The notes under the pieces: generated by a model
Seen by the model: the letters and a program-made list of their open reading frames with translations, nothing else
What the model was told of the DNA's origin: nothing
Database searches by the model: none
Translations under genes and position numbers: made by a program
Origin: Melioribacteraceae bacterium
GTDB taxonomy: Bacteria > Bacteroidota > Ignavibacteria > Ignavibacteriales > Melioribacteraceae
Reading direction: 5' to 3'
Assembly (NCBI GenBank): GCA_028280855.1
Contig: JANQLA010000358.1
Location: 1 to 32,426, forward strand
DNA length: 32,426 bases
Part shown: positions 15,971-24,683 of the stretch, one piece after another
How the letters are laid out: every line of letters begins with the position of its first letter
How positions within the stretch are numbered: the stretch's first letter is position 1

Positions 15971-18025
15971 ATGAAAAGATTATTGAAAATTTTGATGTTT
16001 CTTTTTTGCAGTACCCTTACGTCCGTTGCTTTCACGCAGCCTAATTATCAAAGGGCTTTTAAGGATTCTGTTTTATCCGCTTCCTCTAATGTAGATACAT
16101 TAACTTCCAAACCGGATAGTGTTTCGCAGAGAACAGCACAAGCAATTATTCCCAATAAGTACCCGTTGTTTATACCCGACGAAGGAAACAGTTTTAAAAT
16201 ATCTTACAACAAAGTAAGAATGAACGACTATAGGCATAGCGCACAAGTATTATCATTATTGCCGTTCACGTATTTTCAGGACATGGGTTCGTTTGGTCAG
16301 CCGGGGATTATGAAGGTATACGGATTAAGCAACAGCAGCGTTGCATACAGTATCAACGGTATTGATCAAAATAACAGGTGGAAAAACCATCTGAATACCT
16401 ACTACCTGTCGCCTGAAATTTTTGATACGCTGGAATTCGTTTCGTTACCTTCCGGATTTCTTTACAGCAGGATGAACAACCCGGTTCATATTAACGTTAA
16501 CAGTCGCAATAAGTTTGCTAAGCGTTCTTACTCCAGGTTGCGGTTTCACCAGGCTCCAAACGAGGAGGGAAATATCGATTTGATATTTAACGCTCCTCTT
16601 TTTAGCAATTCCTGGATTTATATCCAGGTAGCTAACTCGGCAGCGGAACCAAGAGGGGGGCAACAAACCGGTGGGGATTATAATACGGATTTCAGTTTGT
16701 GGAATATTCAAACTTCTTTGAATTACTTGTTCGATAATTCCTGGGTGCTCGAAGCTTCATACAATCATATAAAAGAAAACATTGAACTTAACGGGGGGGT
16801 AGAACGAAACTCCAGCATGTACGAAGCGCGAAACGCTACTGTTATTTATAATGCACTGAAACAAAAAACTACTGCGCACAACTTTTCATTAAACCTTAAT
16901 GCCGATATCTTTAAAGGCGCCAGGTCATTTATTTCCACATACTATCGCTTCAACGAACAGGAATACCGGCAAAATACCGATGAAGGTCTTTTAAGTGAAA
17001 GCATACCCGTAATTAAAAACGACAATAAGTATAAGAGTTATGGAATAAGCGGCCGCCAAATATTCGACTACGGCTTTTTTAACTTTGACCTGCTCGGTAA
17101 TTATGAAAGAACCGATTACAATGCCGATTTAATTTCCAACAATACCAATGAGGATGTTTTTTCGGTCGGAGCTAGGTTATCACTTAACCTGTTCGAAGCA
17201 ATTTACCCTTCTTTTTACGCAAAGACTTCAAACATACGCAAGGTACAATATACCGGGATTGGCGGAGAGGCCAAATTAAAATTAACAGACAGCTTTTTGC
17301 TTTCAGGAGAATTATCATTTTTTGAAAGTCCCTTTTCCTTACTCGAAGAACAACTAATGTCGGCAGGTACAAATGTTTCGAAACAAAAGAATACAACACT
17401 TGAATTAAACGCTGAATTAAATTCAAATGAGCTATCGGCTAGACTTGGATATTTTTATTATAGAAATGATAACGCAGCGCTTCCGGTTATAGATAATTAT
17501 GCAGATACGCTTACTATTAACGAAGTCGGTTATTTTATCCCTTCTGAACTGGAAAGATCGGGGATTAATCTGTCACTCAGCCTTAACCTGTGGAAAATTC
17601 TTGTCACAACTAACAGCGCTTATTATTTTGATAACTCGACAAATAAAAATAATTCTTTGCCGGACTTTACATCCTCTTCCGGTGTTTATTATGTTGATAC
17701 GCTTTTTCAATCGAACCTGTATCTGAAGGCCGGTATAAATTTTAAATTAAGCGGAGAAAAATCTTTCGTAACGTTTGACAATGAAAAGTCTTTACCGGTA
17801 GCCTACAGCTCAAACGGGATCTCGAATAATCCTGCACTGATCAGCACGGAATCGGTACCGTTAGCAAAGCAGTTTGATTTATTCCTTGCGGGTATAATTC
17901 AGGAAAAAGCAACGGTATATTTTGTATTCGAAAATTTACTTGATGAACAGTACTACCTATTACCATATTACCCGATGTATCCACAGGGTCTTCGTTTTGG
18001 GATTTCATGGGAGTTCCTGGATTAG
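15971..18025 (+). CDS. TonB-dependent receptor-like outer-membrane protein (no N-terminal carrier domain)
   Basis: 684 residues from the ATG at 15971; a frame extension to a TTG at 15941 precedes the signal peptide (MKRLLKILMFLFCSTLTSVAFTQ) and is judged untranslated. A plug-like region at about residues 75-170 (VLSLLPFTYFQDMGSFGQPG, VAYSINGIDQNN, FVSLPSGFLYS) is followed by a barrel rich in Tyr, Phe and Asn. It ends with Trp-Glu-Phe-Leu-Asp, close to a barrel-terminal aromatic strand. Unlike the receptor at 4733 it lacks the carboxypeptidase-like domain, and no TonB box is obvious. The secreted amylase gene begins 61 bases downstream, so a link to glucan uptake is possible but unproven. It may be a degenerate receptor used as a scaffold. 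Confidence 0.75.
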   Translation: MKRLLKILMFLFCSTLTSVAFTQPNYQRAFKDSVLSASSNVDTLTSKPDSVSQRTAQAIIPNKYPLFIPDEGNSFKISYNKVRMNDYRHSAQVLSLLPFTYFQDMGSFGQPGIMKVYGLSNSSVAYSINGIDQNNRWKNHLNTYYLSPEIFDTLEFVSLPSGFLYSRMNNPVHINVNSRNKFAKRSYSRLRFHQAPNEEGNIDLIFNAPLFSNSWIYIQVANSAAEPRGGQQTGGDYNTDFSLWNIQTSLNYLFDNSWVLEASYNHIKENIELNGGVERNSSMYEARNATVIYNALKQKTTAHNFSLNLNADIFKGARSFISTYYRFNEQEYRQNTDEGLLSESIPVIKNDNKYKSYGISGRQIFDYGFFNFDLLGNYERTDYNADLISNNTNEDVFSVGARLSLNLFEAIYPSFYAKTSNIRKVQYTGIGGEAKLKLTDSFLLSGELSFFESPFSLLEEQLMSAGTNVSKQKNTTLELNAELNSNELSARLGYFYYRNDNAALPVIDNYADTLTINEVGYFIPSELERSGINLSLSLNLWKILVTTNSAYYFDNSTNKNNSLPDFTSSSGVYYVDTLFQSNLYLKAGINFKLSGEKSFVTFDNEKSLPVAYSSNGISNNPALISTESVPLAKQFDLFLAGIIQEKATVYFVFENLLDEQYYLLPYYPMYPQGLRFGISWEFLD

Positions 18026-18026
18026 T

Positions 18027-18034
18027 TATATTTG
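18027..18034 (+). promoter_or_regulatory. Candidate -7 element TATATTTG before the amylase gene
   Basis: The octamer fits TAnnTTTG and is two bases after the stop of the upstream receptor gene and 53 bases before the amylase ATG, suggesting the amylase may have its own promoter. No correctly spaced -33 TTTG is apparent. Confidence 0.25.
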
Positions 18035-18086
18035 CCTCAAAATTTTTCCCGCAACCGGATATAATAAATAAGAAAGCGAGTACGCA

Positions 18087-21000
18087 ATGAAGAAAACAAT
18101 TCTATTTGTCTTTTCAATAATTCTAAGTCAGCAAGTTTTTACGCAGGTTATAACTACGCTACCTGAATTTCCAACCGCAAACGACGAAATCACTATCAGG
18201 TTCGATGCAACCAAAGGCGATGCCGGTCTTCAGGGGTATAACGGCAAAGTTTATGCACATACCGGTGTAACGATTAACGGGAACCGCTGGCAGAATGTAA
18301 TTGGAAACTGGGGCGACGATAATGCGCAACCCGAATTCACCCGCACCGGGCAGGATCAGTACCAGTTGTTTATCGGTAAGCCCCATGAATTTTATAATGT
18401 AGATCCGGGTATCGAAATTACGGAATTATCTTTTGTATTTAGAAGCGAAGGATCCGAGGGTCCAACTGGGAGAGGACCGGACGGTGCGGATATATTTGTT
18501 CCATTATTTGAACCGGGTTTAACAATTGTAATTAACGCGCCGGAAATTAATACTAATTTCGGAGACCCTTCGCGCGCTCCTTTCTTTGCCTCGAAAGATG
18601 AAATTTCCACTTTTGAATTTTCAGCGGCGGCAATCGGTACACAAATAGCTGCCTTTACTCTTTACGAAAATAACTCGCAAGTCGCTCAGTCAAATACGGA
18701 TCAACTGACGTACGATTTTGATCCATCACAAAAAAGCACGGGTTTATATAGCTACATTGTTATTGGCGAGGATACTGAAGGCTTATCCGATACTGCTAAC
18801 TTTACAGTTGTATTAAACCCCGAGCCGAATTCGGCCCCGCCACCCCCGGGTACCAGGGCAGGCATCAATATTAATAGTCCGGATGTTACACTTTCGTTAT
18901 TTGCACCGGGCAAAGATTTTGTTTATGTGATTGGAGATTTTAACGATTGGAAAATTCTTCCCGAATACCAGATGAATAAATATGAAAGTGCCGATACAAC
19001 CTTGTTCTGGATTACTTTAAGTAATTTAAATACAACTACCGAACATGCTTTCCAGTATTTAATTGACGGCAATATAAGAGTAGCGGATTCTTACACAAAA
19101 TTGGTCCTCGATCCTGCGAACGATCAGTACATCCCAAACTCTGTATTCCCTAACCTGAAAGCATACCCTGATGGTAAAACAGTAGAACCGGCGTCGGTAT
19201 TTCGAATTAATGAACAAGAATATAATTGGCAGGTAACGGATTTTGAAAAACCTGCTGTTGAAGATTTGGTGATTTATGAAATGTGGCTTCTCAATTTTTT
19301 AGAAGACCATTCTTACGAAACTCTTATCGATACGCTTAGTTACCTGGAACGTCTCGGCGTTAACGCAATTGAACTTATGCCGGTAAATGAGTTCGAGGGT
19401 AATGAAAGCTGGGGCTACAACCCGTCGTTCTTTTTGGCTCTGGATAAATATTACGGCACACCTGAATCATTTAAAAGATTTGTAGACGAATGCCATAAAA
19501 GAGGAATTGCTGTAATTATAGATATGGTTTACAATCATGCATACAATCAAAATCCTATGGCAAGAATGTATTGGAACGGCGGTCGCCCGGCACAGGATAG
19601 CCCGTGGTTTAATGTGACGGCGCCCCACACCGATTTCGCATGGGGAAACGATTTTAACCACGAAAGCATTCATACACAGTACTTTATCGACAGGGTTAAC
19701 GAGTTTTGGTTGACGGAATATAAGATCGACGGATTCAGGTTTGACTTTACGCGCGGATTCACTAATAAAAGCGGAAGCAGCGGGCCTTATGACCAGGCAA
19801 GAATTGACCTTATTAAACGAATGGCAGACCAGATATGGGCTGTTGATCCTAATGCTTATGTTATTCTTGAACACCTAGTAGATAGCAACAGCGAGATGAA
19901 AGCCCTGGCAGATTACGGTATGCTCCTCTGGGGAAATATGAATCATAATTACAACGAAGCAACTATGGGGTGGAATTCAGGCAATAACTCCAATCTTTCG
20001 GGGGTTTCTTATAAATCACGAGGTTGGAATAATCCCCATTTAATTGGCTACATGGAAAGTCATGACGAAGAAAGGCTCATGTACAAGAACATTCAATTCG
20101 GGAATTCCACAAATCCTGCTCACGATGCCAAGGATATATCGGTTGCACTTGATAGAGCCGGTTTGGCGGCAGCTTTCTTTTTTACTATCCCGGGACCAAA
20201 AATGATATGGCAGTTCGGCGAGCTGGGGTTTGATTATTCAATAAATTATCCTTGCGGCACAGATCAATGCCGCCTTTCCTTAAAACCATTCATTTGGGAT
20301 ACCTACTATTCCAATACCGAAAGGCAGGATTTGTATAAAACATACAAGTCGTTAATCGGGCTAAAGAAAAATTACGATGTTTTCAGAACTACGGATTTTA
20401 CACTCAGCGTGAACGGACCTGTTAAAAGAATAAACTTGAACCACTGGTCGATGAATGTAACAATAGTGGGAAACTTTGATGTTGTTGAGAATTCGATTTC
20501 CCCGAATTTTCAGACTACGGGAACATGGTACGATTATTTTTCCGGAGATAGTATCTCCGTAAGTGATGTTTCGGCCAATATAAATATGAAACCTGGCCAA
20601 TTTAATATTTTCACATCTAAAAAATTGCCGCAGCCCGACATAATTATATCGAGCGTTGAAGACGAAATTGCCGGAACAGTTGATGAATACTTTCTTGGAC
20701 AGAACTACCCTAATCCTTTTAATCCAGCCACTACTATAAACTATAGTATTAAACAAGCTGGAGAAGTGGCCTTGCATGTTTACGATGTACTCGGCAGGCA
20801 AGTAACTAAGCTGGTTGATAAGTTTCAAAACATCGGTAGTTACTCGGTTAATTTCGATGCGTCAAATTTATCCAGCGGTATTTATTTTTATACGCTTAAC
20901 TCCGGTTCGTTTACCGCTACCAAAAAATTAATGCTGATTAAAGAGATTGGTATCCCCGGTCAACACCGGCCGGGGAGTATCGACATGAAAAAATATTTTA

Positions 21001-21440
21001 TCGAGTACTTACAGTACAACGATTGGGCGAATGAACAAGTAATCGCTTCGCTTAAAGGAATCGAATCGCCGCCCGAAAGTTGTGTGCATTTAGTATCCCA
21101 TATCATCGCAGCCCAGGATATCTGGCTCGAAAGAATTGTAGGTAACTACAACTGGAACATCGAATTGTGGGAAACCTACAGTTTAATCGAATGCTCACTT
21201 CTTTCCCTTCAAAGCACAAGAAAATGGATGAACTTTATAAGGCAATGCAAGTCAAGTGATTTTGAGAATCTGATCAAATACAAAAACACGAAGGGAAACA
21301 GTTACGAGACTCCTGTTAGAGAAATCATTTCGCATGTGCTTAATCATTCATCATATCACAGGGGGCAGACAAATCAATTGTTGATCGAAAAAGGATTAGC
21401 GCCTGCAATTACGGATTATATCTTCTACACAAGAATTTAA
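18087..21440 (+). CDS. GH13 alpha-amylase with T9SS sorting domain, fused in frame to a DinB-family domain
   Basis: 1117 residues in one open frame. Signal peptide 1-20; an N-terminal beta domain (~21-145); an Ig-like segment (~150-242); a CBM48-like domain (~262-350, FVYVIGDFNDW); and a GH13 barrel (~390-800). Catalytic motifs are complete: DMVYNH (479-484), GFRFD with nucleophile Asp553, LEH with acid Glu595, and ESHDEE with Asp660. A T9SS type-A sorting domain starts about residue 868 (NYPNPFNPATTINYS) and ends at KLMLIK, residue 952. Fourteen linker residues lead into a 151-residue DinB-like domain (967-1117). T9SS signals normally sit at the very C-terminus, so the amylase and DinB parts were probably separate genes. 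A stop codon in place of GAG at 20943 would restore this. Confidence 0.82.
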   Translation: MKKTILFVFSIILSQQVFTQVITTLPEFPTANDEITIRFDATKGDAGLQGYNGKVYAHTGVTINGNRWQNVIGNWGDDNAQPEFTRTGQDQYQLFIGKPHEFYNVDPGIEITELSFVFRSEGSEGPTGRGPDGADIFVPLFEPGLTIVINAPEINTNFGDPSRAPFFASKDEISTFEFSAAAIGTQIAAFTLYENNSQVAQSNTDQLTYDFDPSQKSTGLYSYIVIGEDTEGLSDTANFTVVLNPEPNSAPPPPGTRAGININSPDVTLSLFAPGKDFVYVIGDFNDWKILPEYQMNKYESADTTLFWITLSNLNTTTEHAFQYLIDGNIRVADSYTKLVLDPANDQYIPNSVFPNLKAYPDGKTVEPASVFRINEQEYNWQVTDFEKPAVEDLVIYEMWLLNFLEDHSYETLIDTLSYLERLGVNAIELMPVNEFEGNESWGYNPSFFLALDKYYGTPESFKRFVDECHKRGIAVIIDMVYNHAYNQNPMARMYWNGGRPAQDSPWFNVTAPHTDFAWGNDFNHESIHTQYFIDRVNEFWLTEYKIDGFRFDFTRGFTNKSGSSGPYDQARIDLIKRMADQIWAVDPNAYVILEHLVDSNSEMKALADYGMLLWGNMNHNYNEATMGWNSGNNSNLSGVSYKSRGWNNPHLIGYMESHDEERLMYKNIQFGNSTNPAHDAKDISVALDRAGLAAAFFFTIPGPKMIWQFGELGFDYSINYPCGTDQCRLSLKPFIWDTYYSNTERQDLYKTYKSLIGLKKNYDVFRTTDFTLSVNGPVKRINLNHWSMNVTIVGNFDVVENSISPNFQTTGTWYDYFSGDSISVSDVSANINMKPGQFNIFTSKKLPQPDIIISSVEDEIAGTVDEYFLGQNYPNPFNPATTINYSIKQAGEVALHVYDVLGRQVTKLVDKFQNIGSYSVNFDASNLSSGIYFYTLNSGSFTATKKLMLIKEIGIPGQHRPGSIDMKKYFIEYLQYNDWANEQVIASLKGIESPPESCVHLVSHIIAAQDIWLERIVGNYNWNIELWETYSLIECSLLSLQSTRKWMNFIRQCKSSDFENLIKYKNTKGNSYETPVREIISHVLNHSSYHRGQTNQLLIEKGLAPAITDYIFYTRI
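20953..20984 (+). promoter_or_regulatory. Hairpin covering the ribosome site of the internal DinB start
   Basis: TCCCCGG (20953-20959) pairs with CCGGGGA (20970-20976) around a 10-base loop. The 3' arm contains GGGGAG, a good ribosome-binding sequence 8 bases before the ATG at 20985. Translation arriving from the amylase frame would open the stem and could couple the two products. It has no T tract in either direction, so it is not a normal terminator. Confidence 0.4.
20985..21440 (+). CDS. DinB-family (metal-dependent, YfiT-like) protein, possible internal start
   Basis: The same frame as the amylase, listed separately because it is a complete 151-residue DinB-like unit with its own ATG and a GGGGAG ribosome site. 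DinB proteins are four-helix bundles with a three-histidine metal site; many are thiol-S-transferases or of unknown role. Likely ligands are His39 (in HLVSHIIAAQ) and His121/His125 in the HxxxH of NHSSYHRGQ, the family signature; the opening YLQYNDWANEQVI also fits. The product would be cytoplasmic, in conflict with secretion as part of the amylase. Its TAA stop shares a TTAA with the stop of the convergent RNA methyltransferase gene. Confidence 0.6.
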   Translation: MKKYFIEYLQYNDWANEQVIASLKGIESPPESCVHLVSHIIAAQDIWLERIVGNYNWNIELWETYSLIECSLLSLQSTRKWMNFIRQCKSSDFENLIKYKNTKGNSYETPVREIISHVLNHSSYHRGQTNQLLIEKGLAPAITDYIFYTRI

Positions 21441-22201
21441 TCGGCGACTAAGTTCGATAATATTATAGCGGCAGCGCTTGCTACGTTTAGTGACTCAGCT
21501 TTGCCTTTTCCCACAATTGTTACGCGCTCATCAACCTGCGAGACAAGCGTTTCCGATAGCCCGTGCGCTTCATTGGAAAATATAATTATTGATTTATCTC
21601 GCAGCTTATATTTTCTGACGTCTGTTCCTTCTAAATCCGAAGCTAATACTTTGTAAGTAGGTTTGTATGTTTTAAGATGATCACTGAGCCCAATGTTACG
21701 TATTGTTTTTAAGCGGAAGATGGATCCCATGGTTGAGCGAATTACTTTTGGATTGTATAGTTCTACGCACGAATTGCTTAATATAATATGTCCAATACCA
21801 AACCAGTCGCACGTGCGAATTATAGTACCAAGGTTGCCGGGATCATTAATTTCATCTAAGGCCACAATAATGTCAGCACCTGATTCTTTAAACGAATCCA
21901 TTGGCTCATCGGGAGTTTTGAATATCGCAACTACTCCCTGCGGCGATTTTGTGTCGCAAAGCTTTTGCAAATCCTTCACTGTTAATATTTCTAGTCGTGT
22001 GTTTTTCTGCTTAACGAATTTAATAATATCAGCATTGGTTTCATTGAATTGATGTGAAACGCAAACAAGCTCGCAAGAATATTCGCTGTGTAGTCCTTCA
22101 GTCAGCAGTCGTTTTCCTTCAACGATGAACTTTTTCTCAATCTCGCGATTCTTTTTGGCAAGTAACCCGGAGTATCGTTTTAATTCGTTTTTAGACAGCA
22201 T
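21437..22201 (-). CDS. SpoU/TrmH-family RNA 2'-O-ribose methyltransferase
   Basis: 254 residues. It transfers a methyl group from S-adenosylmethionine to a ribose 2'-OH in rRNA or tRNA. The N-terminal substrate-binding domain (KFIVEGKRLLTEGL, about 24-37) is RlmB-like. The knotted catalytic domain has the three SPOUT motifs: NDPGNLGTIIRT (119-130), IIFSNEAHGLS (206-216) and ESLNVASAAAIILS (236-249). The target nucleotide cannot be read from sequence. It is 17 bases downstream of the coiled-coil gene on the same strand, so they are probably cotranscribed. Its stop overlaps that of the convergent DinB/amylase frame by four bases (TTAA). Confidence 0.88.
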   Translation of the reverse strand: MLSKNELKRYSGLLAKKNREIEKKFIVEGKRLLTEGLHSEYSCELVCVSHQFNETNADIIKFVKQKNTRLEILTVKDLQKLCDTKSPQGVVAIFKTPDEPMDSFKESGADIIVALDEINDPGNLGTIIRTCDWFGIGHIILSNSCVELYNPKVIRSTMGSIFRLKTIRNIGLSDHLKTYKPTYKVLASDLEGTDVRKYKLRDKSIIIFSNEAHGLSETLVSQVDERVTIVGKGKAESLNVASAAAIILSNLVAD

Positions 22202-22218
22202 CAGTTTTGTACACTGAT

Positions 22219-24117
22219 TTAATTTTCTCCCGGTTTAGGAAAATTGGCATTCTCTGATTCTATTTGCTTATGCTCACCAATATCAATTGATGAGTTATTG
22301 CTTTCAAAATTATCCAGTTCCTGACGGTATCCGTCAATTTTAACCTGGAAAGTTTTTTCGAGCGCAATTAGCTGCGATATTTTAGTTGAAGCTTCTTCCC
22401 TTTCAATCTCCGATTTTGCAATATCGGCGACAATAGAATTAAGCTCTTCGGTTTTTGTTTCAAGTTCTTCCGCAAGCTTATCCAAATGTTTTTCGCTCGA
22501 AATTATAGTTTCGCTTAACAGCCTGCTCTTTTCTTCAAGTTCTTTGAAGCTGGATGTCGACCTGTTTAACAATTCCCATAACTCGCTTTCCAAATGGGAT
22601 TTTTTACTTAACAACGATTCGATATCTACCTGTAATTCTTTCTGATTCAGCTTTAGCCTGTTAAATTCTTCTTTTGAATTTGTTATCTTTTCGTTTAACT
22701 CCTCCTTGCGCTTAATCAATTGCTCAATTGTTTTTGAGTACGATTCCTTTTCTTTTTTCAGAACCTTGACCATTCCGGTATATTCCGAAATAAGGGTTGT
22801 TTTTTCAAGCAATTGATTTTCAATTTCCTTCAATTCTTTATTCTTGCTAAGCAGTAATTGTTTCTGAGAGCTTACATCCTGTTTAACCTGTTTTAACTCC
22901 ACCTCGAACTTATCAAGAGTTTCCGTAAAAGTGTTTTCCATCTTTAAATTTGCTTCTTCAATATTGAAGCGTTTTTCTTCAAGGGTGTTTATTTTACCCC
23001 TTACAATACTAAGCTGGGTATTTAAGGAATCTTCTTCTTCTCTTTTTCGCACAAGCTCCTCTTCGGCCGTTTTGCGGAGGAATTCCAAATTTTCTATTTC
23101 CAGTTGTAATTTTTTCTGCCGCTTGTCGAGCCCGGATATTTCTTCGGTATGCTCTTCAATTACGATTTTATTTGCTGATATATCGTGTTTTGTATTTTCT
23201 TGTTCTGTTTTCAGTCCCAGTATTTCTTCGGTCAATTTATCTTTACGCATTGTGTAGTCGTTGAACATCTTGTCTTTTTCAGAAAGCTGTTCGGCAAGAT
23301 CAGCCAGGGCGGTGTCGAGATTATTTTTTATCTCCTGGTTGGCAGAAATTTTATCGTCCAGTTCGCTTAATATTCTTTGCTTTTCCTGAAGCTCTTGTTT
23401 GTTTACCGCAACCGTTTCATCATATTTGTTTTTTTCTTCTTCTAATTTATCTTTCACCTCTTTTTGTTGTTTTTCAAGGCCCGTCAATTCTTCCTTTGTT
23501 TCATCGATTGCGTCGAGATATTCCCTGTTTTCATTTTCAATATTACTTGCTCTCTTTTCGAGCTCCTCAATTTCTACTTTCCGGGTTTCAAAAAATTTGT
23601 TTAGTTCATCCTCTCTGTCCTTCATTTCAGCGGCAACTGTTTCAAGACTTTCAATTTTGTTTTCGAGGTCGGATATAGCGACATTCTTTGCTTCCATTTC
23701 GTTATCAAGCAATCTTATACTGCCGTCTTTTTCGGTAATTTCTTCAATCAATGAATTAATATTTTCCGATCGCTGATTTTTCAACTGGTTCAGTTCTTCC
23801 AGTTCTTTTTCAGACCTCTTTACGTATTCGGTAAGCCTATGATCTTTGTCTTCAAGTTCGTGAATCTTTTTGTCGAGCTCTGAAATGAAATGCGATTTGT
23901 TAACTTTATCTTCGTTTGCTTTTTGAATAAAATCGACAAGCTCTTTTTCTTCGCGCGAAAGTTCGGATAATGATTTTCTTGTTGCGCTTAGCTTTTCTTC
24001 AACCTCTTCCAAACTTTTTTGATGCTGGAGGGCTTTGTGAAGAGAGTTTCTTAATTCATCATTTTCGGCTACGAGCCTATCAACCTGTGCTTTTGATCTT
24101 GACGTGAATAGTGCCAT
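22219..24117 (-). CDS. Large cytoplasmic coiled-coil protein (632 residues), unknown function
   Basis: Almost the whole chain is heptad-patterned, Glu/Lys/Leu-rich coiled coil, from about residue 10 to 610, with no signal peptide, membrane segment or Walker motif, so it is not a true SMC ATPase. The N-terminus (MALFTSRSKAQVDRLVAEND) and the C-terminal ~25 residues (SSIDIGEHKQIESENANFPKPGEN) are the only non-coil parts. Few glycines interrupt the coil. A GGAGAG ribosome site precedes the ATG. It could be a cytoskeletal, polar-scaffold or filament-forming protein; nothing in the sequence decides. The neighbouring RNA methyltransferase gives no functional clue. Confidence 0.75.
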   Translation of the reverse strand: MALFTSRSKAQVDRLVAENDELRNSLHKALQHQKSLEEVEEKLSATRKSLSELSREEKELVDFIQKANEDKVNKSHFISELDKKIHELEDKDHRLTEYVKRSEKELEELNQLKNQRSENINSLIEEITEKDGSIRLLDNEMEAKNVAISDLENKIESLETVAAEMKDREDELNKFFETRKVEIEELEKRASNIENENREYLDAIDETKEELTGLEKQQKEVKDKLEEEKNKYDETVAVNKQELQEKQRILSELDDKISANQEIKNNLDTALADLAEQLSEKDKMFNDYTMRKDKLTEEILGLKTEQENTKHDISANKIVIEEHTEEISGLDKRQKKLQLEIENLEFLRKTAEEELVRKREEEDSLNTQLSIVRGKINTLEEKRFNIEEANLKMENTFTETLDKFEVELKQVKQDVSSQKQLLLSKNKELKEIENQLLEKTTLISEYTGMVKVLKKEKESYSKTIEQLIKRKEELNEKITNSKEEFNRLKLNQKELQVDIESLLSKKSHLESELWELLNRSTSSFKELEEKSRLLSETIISSEKHLDKLAEELETKTEELNSIVADIAKSEIEREEASTKISQLIALEKTFQVKIDGYRQELDNFESNNSSIDIGEHKQIESENANFPKPGEN

Positions 24118-24173
24118 GGTAATCTCTCCTATGGCTATTTTTAATTTAGCATATGATTCAGTGAATGTTAGGC

Positions 24174-24181
24174 CAAATATA
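24174..24181 (-). promoter_or_regulatory. Candidate promoter: TATATTTG with an upstream CTTG
   Basis: On the minus strand TATATTTG (24181 to 24174) fits the TAnnTTTG -7 element and lies 57 bases before the coiled-coil gene. CTTG at 24206-24203 is 21 bases further upstream, close to the expected -33 position. This is the best-formed Bacteroidota-type promoter candidate in the window, but it remains a pattern match. Confidence 0.35.
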
Positions 24182-24239
24182 TGGTTTAGGTACGAACAAA
24201 ATCAAGACGCTATTGTAATTGAAAAAATACGGCTGACTT

Positions 24240-24647
24240 TTATTTAACAGTTTTAAGCGAAAGAATATAAGAAGCAACTCCAATTAAAACCAGTGTCAGC
24301 AGTATTTTAAGCCAAATTAAATTCACGGCAAAAATTATTGTGTAGCCGAGAACAACAATTAATGCAGTTACAGCGATCAACTTCGACTTAAGTGTCATAC
24401 CCCGCTTTTCCCTGTAATCCAGAACAAACTTACCAAGGTATTTGTTTGTTAGGAGCCAGATATAGAATTTTTCTGAGCTTCTCGCGAAACATGCTGCGGC
24501 TATTAGCAAAAACACCGTCGTAGGCATGACGGGCAGAAATATTCCAATTACGCCTAATGCAACACATACCCAGCCTATAATTATTAAAGCTATACGAAGT
24601 GATCTGCTTGATGAAATTTTTATAAACGACTTGTCTACTTCTTTCAT
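24240..24647 (-). CDS. YbaN-like (DUF454) inner-membrane protein
   Basis: 135 residues. The family signature GVIGIFLPVMPTTVFLLIAAACFARSSE spans about residues 32-59, then WLLTNKYLGKFVLDYREKRGM. Paired hydrophobic segments occur in the N-terminal half (about 18-56) and again near 88-130, giving three to four membrane helices. Function of the family is unknown. It lies 36 bases downstream of rfbA on the same strand, so the two are probably cotranscribed. Confidence 0.87.
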   Translation of the reverse strand: MKEVDKSFIKISSSRSLRIALIIIGWVCVALGVIGIFLPVMPTTVFLLIAAACFARSSEKFYIWLLTNKYLGKFVLDYREKRGMTLKSKLIAVTALIVVLGYTIIFAVNLIWLKILLTLVLIGVASYILSLKTVK

Positions 24648-24683
24648 TATTAGCTTTCCGCTAAGTGAAAAGCGAGAAATATT

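Noticed and set aside
19467-20828. Open frames opposite the amylase gene
   Set aside because: They overlap the GH13 catalytic motifs entirely and have no signal, domain or ribosome site; they look like shadows.
22931-23776. Ser/Phe-rich open frames opposite the coiled-coil gene
   Set aside because: Low-complexity antisense of Glu/Lys-rich codons; not credible proteins.
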